Shown: positions 55,071 through 64,000 of the stretch, one piece after another | Layout: every line of letters begins with the position of its first letter | Numbering within the stretch: the stretch's first letter is position 1 | Assembly: GCA_013398615.1 (NCBI GenBank) | Contig: VZSR01001755.1 | Location: 1,627,180 to 1,691,179 of the forward strand | Source: Brachypodius melanocephalos | Lineage: Eukaryota > Chordata > Aves > Passeriformes > Pycnonotidae | Direction of reading: 5' to 3' | Length of the DNA: 64,000 bases | The notes under the pieces: generated by a model | Database searches by the model: none | What the model was told of the DNA's origin: nothing | The model's input: only the letters and a program-made list of their open reading frames with translations | Made by a program: the position numbers and the translations under genes

Positions 55071-55964
55071 GATTCATGGCAAATGCCGTTCTGTAACTCC
55101 TCCCTGCTGGAATATCACGGAAAAGAGAGAAAATCCAAAGCTGGCACTTCCCAAAGCAAAGCCCCCCGGACCCGTGGCAGCCCAGGCAGCCTCTCCTGCC
55201 CCAAACCTCACACATTCCTGGCTCCTTTGATGGATTGCCAAGGAAAACACCGGGCAGGCATCGACTGTGCTGTTGCCATGGCGAGGGAGCACGCGGGGTG
55301 GTGGGAGCAGAGATTTCCATCAACAGGACCTGAACAAAAGCCTTGATTCAGTGGCCAGCCCAGGCCTTGGGTGCTCCTGGGCTTTAGCAGGAGCTCAAAA
55401 ACGGGGAATTCGCTCCTGAGCTGGCTGAGGAGTTCCAAGTCTTGGTTCCTTCAGGGAAGAAGGCACAGCTCTGCTTTTTAAAATTTTTCTCCTGGTCCAA
55501 GAGTGACCTTTTAAATTCTTCCTCGCCCTTTAAAATGGGAAATACCAAGGCTGGCATGAAGAGTCAGCTGTAGTTGATGGTTAATTTGGAGATATTATGG
55601 ATTATGAATTCCTGAATTCATATGGATGTTCATTATGGATTCCTGGATGTAGGATCAGGGTTTCTCTCCCTGTTTGGATTCTCCCCTCACCAAAACTGCT
55701 GCTTGAAAACGCAGCAAAAATCCCTCACAGGTTCTGACATTTCAGAGCACACAATGTCTGTACATAAAGCTGACTAAATTTATATTTGTTACATGTTAAA
55801 TGACATGTTTTTATCATCTGAGAGCCTTTTTTGTGCTTGAAAGGGCTGAAATACAGAAGAATTTGACAGAGAAAATAGAAGAGGGAGAGATTTCAAAAAT
55901 CTCTTCATTCCAGTTGTTGCACACAGAATTGTGCACTCATTTCTATTTGAATTTTCAGCAGTTT
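55071..55964. other. Intergenic sequence; weak exon-like frame at 55071-55346
   Basis: The open stretch after the acceptor-like site ends at the stop 55344-55346. It is basic and Ser/Pro-rich with no domain. Downstream to 55964 is unassigned. Confidence 0.3.
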
Positions 55965-56012
55965 GACTCAGTCTTCGAGGTCTTTTCCAACTGAATGATT
56001 CCATGATTTCTG
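55965..56012 (+). mobile_element. Old CR1-type 3' end
   Basis: CTTCGAGGTCTTTTCCAACT followed by GAATGATTCCATGATTTC fits the end of a diverged CR1. Short. Confidence 0.6.
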
Positions 56013-57399
56013 AGTCAATCTATTCCAAAACACTTCCAGATTTCTTTTTCCACTCATAATCACGATTTTGTGGGACAATTTTATTGTGTTGGAGCTGATG
56101 TGAAGCTGTCCTGGCAAGTCAGGAGTGACTGCTGCAGGTTTAAAAACTGAACTTTGGGGTTTTCGGGCTGAATTTTCCTTTCAAGTGATGTGCATGGGGC
56201 TACTGCATTTAGAAAGAAAAACTAACATTTGATTATCTTACCAAGCCCTGAAGGCAGAGTGAAAATGATGTAAAAATAAGAAACTTCCAGATTGTTTACA
56301 CATTTCCATCCAACTAGAAATACATTTTCAGTCACTTAGAGCAATTCAATTACACATCCTGATAAACAAGCAGGAATTAAGTGAAATTTTATACAAAGTT
56401 TAAATGAAACTCAGATCCCTTCGAGCCTGTCTTGGGAGACTTGGTGAAACACCACCCACTAATGGTTCTTTATGTTCTGAAAATCAAGAAGTTCTCTTCT
56501 AGAAGTCACAAAGAAATTGACTTTCTGTTTAATTATGGTGAAGATGAGGCAAAAATACTGAATTTTTGTTCATTTTTTCTTGAGCAAGCCCAGGTGGGTG
56601 ATGGGAGGCACCATCCCTGAGCTTCAGGAAGGAAGAACAGTTGGAATAAACACATTCCCAACAGGTCAAGGTGGTAACAACCAACATTTGGAAGGGACAG
56701 AAAATGTCAACCTTCAGTCCTTAAGAGAGGCTGAGCTGTTCCATGGACGAGTTATTCCAAGATTTTGTACCTAAATCTTAATCCTTCCTTGAAACAAATG
56801 CCAGTGGCTATGGATAAAACTCCTGGCAGATAAGCTTTGCTCCAGCTCACCCTGTGTTATCGCTGGGATGGGGAAAGGATTCCAACCCGGAATGCTCACG
56901 GCATCCAAAATAAGATGGAATTTTCCTCAGCAGGGCTGGACTGGATCCAGTGTAGGAGGCCTGGTGGAGCTTTCACTGGAATGGAAGCAGAGCATCCAGG
57001 CCCCCATCTGGAAGTGGCAGCTGCTCCTGGACACATCTGGGTGCTGTGAACCCCTGACCAGGCTGGCCAGTTAAACCCAGCTGCTCTCGGAGAGCTCAGA
57101 GTGGGGTCTGGGAGGGAGAACATCGGGCAAATCCGAGACATTTTGGGTCTGGTCTCTTGATGAGCTGGCTCTCAGTGGGTTCTGATTCCATTCTCACCCT
57201 CTTCCAGGTAGGATAAATTATGCAAGCCCACGGCCCTCCCACTTCTCCTGGAGATAATGAGCACAAGTCAATTCCTTCCATAAAAACCGGGGGAAAATCA
57301 CATTGCTGCTCGTGCTTTACCAACTCAACCCTTGGGTTGCCAAGCCCGTGACATCATCACTGGCAGCATTCAAGGCTCCAGATTAGAAGTAGCCCAATG
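56013..57399. other. Intergenic sequence, no gene recognised
   Basis: 56210-56410 is AT-rich and unique; the rest is unassigned. Frames under 92 codons. Confidence 0.45.
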
Positions 57400-57830
57400 A
57401 CATCACCCTGCCCGTGTCTATCTAACAGATGGTTTCTGTATATTGTGTAATTTTAGATCATTATTCATGCCTTGGGTCGGTATAATTCAGGAAGTGCAAA
57501 AATTGCCAAGAAAAATTGACCTGGAGCTAGTTCAAAGCGCCTCAATAATTTTATTGATTAGACTCCTTAGCTTTCATTTTGCAGCAGGGCCATCATGAAT
57601 CATCGATACACAACAATATCTGAATCACTTCTCCTCGGGCTGAGCTAAGTGCTCCAAAACAAGGTGAGCTTTGAAGGCCTTCGAGCTGTTGGAAAACAAG
57701 ATAGCCCAGATGATTTGCTGGCCAGCCCTGAAAGGGGGCCAGCAGCTATTTACTGAGGCAAGCGGTTTGTTTGAACTGGAGTTTTATTTATTTTCATATT
57801 TTACTTGTTGACTTCATCTCCGCCTTCGGC
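57400..57830. promoter_or_regulatory. Candidate conserved regulatory block
   Basis: Strong by texture: 430 bp unique. Contains CAATAATTTTATTGATTAG (57543-57561), ATGAATCA at 57595-57602 (complement of PBX-HOX TGATTCAT) overlapping TCATCGAT, CAACAATATC (SOX-like), and a GCTGGCCAGC palindrome at 57718-57727. No coding frame. Function inferred. Confidence 0.45.
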
Positions 57831-59394
57831 TCAAAGGCTGGGCAGGGACGTGTTTGAACCAAGGGGAACTTGGGCCAGAAAGAGCCTTCAGAGAGGCCTC
57901 AGCAGGCACAGCCCCAGCTCTGAGATAAAGCTCTGATTCCTGGTGGAGGAAGGGGAGCAAAAAAATAAAAGGAAGGGGGTAAAAAATGCTGGGGGGGATT
58001 TTTTTATTGCAGAGGTTTACGGGGAAGGGCGGCAGTGCAGAAAGATCCGTGTGAGGAATCCGCGGAGAGCAGCGGGGGGGAAGCTCTGCGGGGTTGGGTG
58101 GGGATAAACACATCTGCCAGAGGCTCCTGAGCACTCAGGGACACCTTTGGGATGTGCCACGGGGGAAAGGTTCCGTTGTGATCCACCCCAAAATCAGCTC
58201 GAAGCGGGACTTTGAGAAAATCGTGAAAATTGGGCTTTTTCTTAAGAGAAAAGCTCAGAGAAGGCACAATTTTCTCTCAAGTTGCTCCACCAACAACTCC
58301 CAGGGGTTTTCTGCCTCCAAAACATGTCCTGAGGGGAATACTGGAACAGCTCCTCTGTAGTGAATCCCTAAATGCCTTTAGGAATGTCCCAAACCCATAT
58401 TACCAGTGTTAAACAGGACTAAAGCAGAACAGGAGGATTTTGGATGGGAATAGAGGTCAGGTCTGGATCACAGGAGGAGCTGGGAGCAGCTCAGCCCCTT
58501 CCTGGTTATCAGAGCACAACCAGATCCCGAACAAACCTCCAAGAAATCTGAAGGAGATGTCCCAGTCTTGGCAGTGATTTCCTGCCATGGATGTGCTTAT
58601 CCCAATTAACTGGGTCTGGGGAAGAGTCCTGGGAAGGAACACTTGGAATTTACCAAAGGAGTCTGAACCTTGTCCTGCAGCCTCCAGATCCATCCCTGGA
58701 CTGTTCCATGGTTTGGCTCAGCAGAAGGGAAAAGCAGTTTTGGGGCTTTCTCTTTCAGAAAAAGAGTAAAATCTGAGACTTTTTGAGCCAGGGCTTTCCC
58801 AGATCCCCTGGGATCTGACTTGGATCTCTGGCACAGTTTGCACTGGGTGTCCTGGTGGCTATGGAGATGCCATGCAGGGCTTGGAGAAAGTGGAAAACCA
58901 AACAATTGAAATAAAAAGGTCTGAGTTCAGTTTTTAGACCTTATTCCCCGTCATAGGCAATGCTAGAATAACGCTCCTTCACAAGTGTGCAGTCTTTTGG
59001 ATAGGGGAAAAGAGATAGAGAAAATCCCAGGTTTGTAATTTAGCTTCCTGGAATTTTCCTTTTCATTGAACAAGATAAACAGTTGTGTTGTAAACAAGGT
59101 ACCTTAGCTGGCCTGGTTTCAAAACAAAATATTCAAAATATAGCAAGCTCTTCTATAAACTGGAGGCATTTTTTGCCTTCGATTTTTAGGAACACCAGGA
59201 AAACCTCTTCCTCTGACCAAAAACCTTTTACCTGCCCAATAAAACCTGCACTTTTCATGCCCCTGATCTCATTTCATAATTTACTTGATGCCCTCTTACC
59301 GAAATACTGAAATTTCTGCTTGAAAATCTAAATATTTTGGGAAGACATCCTTGCTTAATTAAAACCTTGATGGGGAAAAACATCTGGCCTTGCC
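57831..59394. other. Intergenic sequence, no gene recognised
   Basis: 58010-58110 is GC-richer with CpGs. The remainder is unassigned. Confidence 0.45.
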
Positions 59395-59440
59395 TTTCCA
59401 GTCAGAGAGGGCTTTTCCAACCTGAAGGATTCTAAAATTC
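59395..59440 (+). mobile_element. Possible old CR1-type 3' end
   Basis: GGGCTTTTCCAACCTGAAGG then ATTCTAAAATTCTAC resembles a decayed CR1 terminus. Confidence 0.45.
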
Positions 59441-61049
59441 TACCAGCTCTGTTTATTCCTTTGTTTTCTGCTGGTTTGAAAACACAGAAGCCCATTTGTG
59501 GACAATATCAAGCTTATAAGCTCTAACTTATTCTCCTGGTGATTTTGTTATCCAAATCTTTATGGAGATTAATCATAATAGCCATAAATGTGTCCTGACA
59601 AAAATATCCCCTCTTATCCTGTCTCCAACAAAAGAAATAGTGGGCAGATTCTCTATAATTAATATTTTCATTAAGAGTTCATATTGGTTGCTGAGAAAAA
59701 TTTTTAGTCTTTTGGAGTTTTTTTGGTTATCTGGTTATTTATTTTGTATTTTATTTTTTTTTTTTGCCAGCTGTTTCCTCCTTGCTGATTTCAACAGCCA
59801 AACAAGCAATCCGTGGTGATCACGCCGTAATTCTGTTTTCTTTCAAAGCTCGTGCATTAAGCACTTTCCCTCGAGCACTTCCAGGCTGGATCACATCCCT
59901 GTCTGAACATCCCACTCCAGGAAGGGGGGAACAGCCTGCTGACATTTCCCTTATCAGTTTTGAGAGGGTTTTTGCGGTGTTTAAGGCAGTGCAGGGGGGA
60001 GACAGCCTGGATTTGGAGGAGGACGGCCGCAGATAAGGAGCTTCCCTTGGCTCTCCTTGCCAAACCTCAGAGCACCCTGAGGATTATTTGCTTTATTCAA
60101 CGCCCTCTCTTCATTTCACTGCTTTTAAAGGAGAAAATTGCGCTTGAAAATACACGAAGGTGGCGTTGTAGATGCTCTGAACATCCCAAAATTTGCTTTT
60201 CCTGAGGAATCTGGGGAAGTTTTGGCCAGCTGGAAGAGGGGAGATGCTGTTGCCTGGTTCTCCAGCAGTGACCCTTGCGCTGGGGCAGAGATGGATTGGC
60301 TGGAGCCAGGAGGGAGCACTTTGTCTCCCAAATCCCTGGGTGTAAGTTGGTTTTTCCTGCCAGCCTGCGATTGATTGAGTCACCACAGGTCAGCGACGGC
60401 TGTGGGTAAATATTTCCTTGGAAGACGCCAGCCTTTGGAAAGCAGCATGATAAATCCCAACCCAAATCCCAGCCCTTTGTGCTCACTCAAATCCAGCAGG
60501 ACCTCCCCAGGCCCAGGAGGGTTTGTGGCACCCGAAGTGACCCCAAAACTTGGAGACAAAAGCAAAATGTATCCAATATTATCAAATGTTCGTCTCCCAA
60601 GGCATTTGGAATTCTTTTTCACCTGGGACTTCCCTATCCCCACAAACTGCTCCTCAATGCCTGAAACATTCCAGATTCATCTTTTCAGGAGGGTCAAGGT
60701 GGAGACCACCAGCTTTGTACCTGGATTAATGCAGGGAAGTAAAGATGGTGCCCAAGCCTTGGCAATGACCTGCACCATCATCCTCGTGCCTAATTAAAGG
60801 ATTTGGGTGTAGACTGCCAACATCCAGAACATTTCCTGCAGAATTCCCAGTAAAAATCCTACTGATTCCACCAAAAAAAATTCCAATCACCAGGGAAATG
60901 CAGAATATATTAATTATGACTGGGGGAAATAGTCTTGTGGAGGGAGTTGCCATTCATAGCTGGGCAGGAAGAAGCTTTGGAGGATGATTCTCCCTTTAAT
61001 TCCTCTAATTAACCCCAATATTCACTATCAAGCCAGGTTACAGAGTGAA
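59441..61049. other. Intergenic sequence; possible conserved stretch 59800-59870
   Basis: 59800-59870 is unique with CCGTGGTGATCACGCCG (a short palindromic core GTGATCAC) and GTGCATTAAGCAC. The rest is unassigned; frames to 140 codons lack domains. Confidence 0.4.
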
Positions 61050-61350
61050 AAAATGAGATGAAATGTTGTTTTTCTAGCCCTATTTATTTTGCTGGTTAAT
61101 GGATTAAAATAGTTGCCAGCTGTGCAAAGTTCTCATTATGTTCATTACTCATAATGCTCCTCACAATGAGATGATTAATTCCACGCACTTGCAAGCCCTT
61201 CAGTGAATGCTGTTGATTAAGCAATTATGTTAATCCACTTGTGTTTGTTTTCTCACTGCTCTGGTGATGGTTGGGCCCAATTTCTTGGCTGAATTATTCC
61301 ATGAAGGCTCTCAAAGATTTGCTATAATTTGCAAAGGCCAAATCCACCCT
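61050..61350. promoter_or_regulatory. Candidate conserved block rich in homeodomain sites
   Basis: GGTTAATGGATTAAAATAG, TGATTAAT at 61172-61179 (PBX-HOX TGATTNAT) and TTGATTAAGCAATTATGTTA within 130 bp, in unique sequence. Inferred enhancer-like. Confidence 0.42.
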
Positions 61351-62383
61351 CCACAGACGATGTGGAGGTGAAAATTGCAGATGATTTGTCTCTGGTTCAG
61401 TTTGGGCTGCCAAGAAAAGTGCAGAAAAGTTCTAAGAACTAAGAAAAGTTCTTGATTCCTTCTGGTTTTGGCCAATTCCTGGACAGGAGTATCGTCGATT
61501 TTCTGGCTGCTTTAACCCTGAGAAATTCAGGCCTGATAGAATTGTTTCTTTCCATTTAAATCATGTTGTCTTTTATTGATGTTCAGCAGCTGATTTTATC
61601 TTTTATTTCCAAGATTGGTAACAAAATGAGTTTTGGAAGCGTCCAACAGATGGATATTCAAATTTTGTGCCTCAGAGTCAAACCCCTGACATTTGCAGGA
61701 CAGACGACAACAGCTCAGCGTGAGAAATGGAAAATTATTCCCCTGATTTTCGATTTAATCACGAGTTTGATACAAGGCAGCAGCTGATTCGACAAGGGAA
61801 GGGCATTCCCCTGCTTTTAGATGAAATATTTCCATCAGCAGCAAAACCAGGGGAATCCTGTGGTGGGAGAAACACAAAGTGAATTTTGAGAGTCTTTTCT
61901 TGAGGGGGCAGTGGCTCTCTGAGTATATTTGTGCTTTACCTACAGAATAAATTTCCAAGGGGCCAGAAATATTTGCAAGGAGCCTCCTGGCCAACCCTCC
62001 CAGCTCCCTGGGTGTCCGAGGAAGCTGCAGCATCGTTTGGAATCCTCGTTTACGGTTCCGCCAGCGCAGCGGAACGGGAAGGGAAAAGGGGAGGAAAGAC
62101 GGATCCCAGCCCTGCCCCAACAGACTAAACACAACCCCACTGCCCAGTCCTGGCCAAAACTCAGGAATAAAACACGTGGAAAACACCAACAGACCCAGCA
62201 GAGTGGCCAAACCCAAAGTGCAAAATGTTAGCGAAGCCAAACCCGCACAAAAGTTGCTGTCCCAAGAGATCCCTGATGAATTCTGAGTCCCCCATTAATC
62301 AAAAATATGATAAAGCATCTTATAAATACAAAGAAATTATGTTTAATGATATCCTCCCAAAGGCTTCCTACTTCTACCGTTTT
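61351..62383. other. Intergenic sequence, no gene recognised
   Basis: A local AGTTCTAAGAACTAAG palindrome-like cluster near 61427-61450. Otherwise unassigned. Confidence 0.45.
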
Positions 62384-62450
62384 TCACAGAATCCCAGAAT
62401 ATTCTGAGCTGATCCAAGTCCTAATCCTTGCCCTGGACGGATTTTTATCC
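62384..62450 (-). mobile_element. CR1-type LINE, 3' end fragment
   Basis: TCACAGAATCCCAGAATATT then CTGAGCTGATCCAAGTCC is the complement of a CR1 3' end of the same subtype as 18187-18408. About 65 bp. Confidence 0.75.
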
Positions 62451-62499
62451 TCAAATTCTGTATTTAAAGTGCGCATTCGCAACAACCTCCCTGATATTC

Positions 62500-62700
62500 T
62501 CCGAGCGTGGATCATCCCTGACCACAGGTTTTATTTTGGGGGGTCCATTTTGGGAGCAACAGCTCATAAAAGACCCCAAATAAAGCTCGGCCCTCTGCAG
62601 CCCAGCTCGATATTTTATATATTGGCCAGTGCGCCGTGCTGACGGCTCGCCTGCAATGTGGCCTCTGTCTTTTTTATGATCTACATTCCTGGTGAGTGTT
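62500..62700. promoter_or_regulatory. Possible conserved non-coding block
   Basis: Unique, mixed CpG- and AT-containing sequence (CGATATTTTATATATTGGCC, GTGCGCCGTGCTGACGG). By texture only. Confidence 0.3.
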
Positions 62701-64000
62701 GGGCAGATTGATCCCATTCTGGGCTCCAGATTGGAAAACAGATGTGTGGTGGGGGAGAAAAAAAAAAAAAATCTGCGGGGAAAAAAGGTGCAAAAAAAAA
62801 AAAAAAAAAAAAAAATCCAGACACCTTGAGAAAGAGCCTTGGGAGAGGGACCTGTTTAGGATTGTGAGAAAGGGCTGAAACACCACAAAAACATCACCAA
62901 AATTCCTCACAAAAGGAGAACGGCAGTTGCTGAACGAGCCCAAATCCAGGAGTGAAAGCTCAGGGACGTGAATGAATTTTTAAGGGAGCAGAAAGTTCTC
63001 AAGGCCTTGTTGCCTTCAAGTCAAGAGCAGCTGTTTCAGCTAAATAGAGATTATTTCTCTCGGAAAGGGGTTGCAGAGCGGATTTTAATCTTCTCAATGT
63101 CAAACTACACAACCAAGCATCACCTTCTAGGTTTTAATCTGTCTATAAACACATCTAAACAGATTTTCTGTTCATCTGTCACGAAAATGGCACTGGCCTG
63201 GTGGTTTCATTAAAAAGGAGCAGCCTTTCCACATGACTCCATCGAGAAGAAGAAATTTCTTCTTTTTTTCGGTAAATATTCCCACTGGAAATTAAAAAGA
63301 ATAAATTCCAATAAAGCCTAAAGAAGGGTTGGCAGCCACAGGAAAATCTGTAACTTTGCTCTTCCCAATTTCTCCTGAAAATGCCATTTTCCAGCCTTTC
63401 CCAGTGGCATCCCAACTTGGAGGTAAAGCACAGACCAGAATCACTTCCCTGGCATCCAAGACCTCGATTCCCTTCATCTTTCCCGCCTCTCCATAGGATG
63501 AGGATCCTGGATTTGGGATTTCATTGGGTTTTTCACAGCTGTTTCAAGGAACTGAAGGCACACAGTGCTTTACAAGGCAGTTAAGCACAGTGTGGAATTT
63601 GCCCTTGATATTCACCCAGACGTTTGATGAATTCTCATATTTGAGTTTAATCCCGGATTTTAAAGCAGGACTCGTTTCAATTCACTCATGTCCTTAACTC
63701 AACACCCATTTCCACAATCTCTTTTTTAATTTTTTGGGGGAAGGCCGAGCTGAATCTCTTAGAAGGGATGAAAAGAGCTAAGAATTCCCCTTTTTTCCCC
63801 CCAAAAAAATTCTGGAGGCAGCTGCTCCTGCAAGCCCAAGCTGCCATCAAGTTCAAGGAGGAGGAGATTGCTGTAATGTAACTGAAGAAATCCTGGAAAT
63901 CCCGGCGGGCACCCCAAGGTGTCGAAGGCGGGTCAGGGAGCACGGGAGACATGAAAAGGCTTTTTTTTTAAGTTGGTTTTTTTCTTTCTTTCTTTTTTTT
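62701..64000. other. Intergenic sequence to the window end
   Basis: A runs at 62758-62771 and 62792-62814. 63050-63200 is unique with TTTTAATCTTCTC and CTATAAACACATC and might be constrained. The last 40 bases are T-rich and continue beyond the window. Confidence 0.45.

Noticed and set aside
1..64000. CRISPR array, operon, phage or bacterial mobile element
   Set aside because: Sequence texture, CR1 remnants and lack of dense genes show a vertebrate chromosome; tandem repeats lack the repeat-spacer pattern.

Overview
The window reads as non-coding vertebrate DNA, most likely from a bird and probably a songbird. The bird call rests on about a dozen short, mostly 5'-truncated CR1-type LINE remnants. 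Several of these end in the avian ATTCTRTG-type tail, or begin with its complement. Two solitary LTR-like blocks of an endogenous retrovirus family also fit. The songbird call is weaker and rests on my familiarity with these LTR and CR1 variants; no database search was run. Three runs of exactly 100 N (5526-5625, 41631-41730, 52539-52638) are assembly gaps, two of them inside or beside G-rich tandem repeats.

I recognise no protein-coding exon, tRNA, rRNA or other known RNA gene. The open frames present encode no domain I know, and the most striking ones are translations of microsatellites: Lys-Met and Ser runs at 7.3 kb, Lys-Gly and Phe-Leu runs at 10.2 kb. The longest gap-free frame (47421-48287, 288 codons) lies in a GC-rich block and looks like a chance frame, although it contains a 48-bp tandem duplication in frame.

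The layout alternates two textures. One is ordinary decaying intergenic DNA with microsatellites, homopolymers, CR1 scraps and LTRs. The other is blocks of 150-600 bp of unique, motif-dense sequence that look like conserved non-coding elements (CNEs) near a developmental regulator. The best blocks are about 1.0-1.56, 7.95-8.5, 9.4-9.9, 12.2-12.64, 13.14-13.63, 22.74-22.96, 30.69-31.0, 33.78-34.1, 37.0-38.1, 42.7-43.3, 47.7-48.2, 48.73-49.2, 51.8-51.9, 53.44-53.66, 57.4-57.83, 61.05-61.35 and 62.5-62.7 kb. They contain PBX-HOX, MEIS, SOX, FOX, GATA, homeodomain and nuclear-receptor type sites. Conservation itself cannot be seen from one sequence, so all CNE calls are inferences.

The most distinctive structures are: a triple PBX-HOX-like motif with a MEIS site (1207-1287); a 39-bp-arm imperfect hairpin (34583-34697); a 12-copy degenerate 16-bp satellite (36187-36385); a three-copy 121-bp dimeric repeat with strictly alternating 62- and 59-bp monomers (49791-50125); a perfect DR1 nuclear-receptor element next to an NKX2-type site (51836-51856); a long pyrimidine mirror-like tract (10151-10512); and a 200-bp A+C-only strand-asymmetric tract with a very strong quadruplex motif on the minus strand (21299-21500). 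The simplest reading is a regulatory gene desert or a very large intron. The target gene is not in the window and I cannot name the locus.
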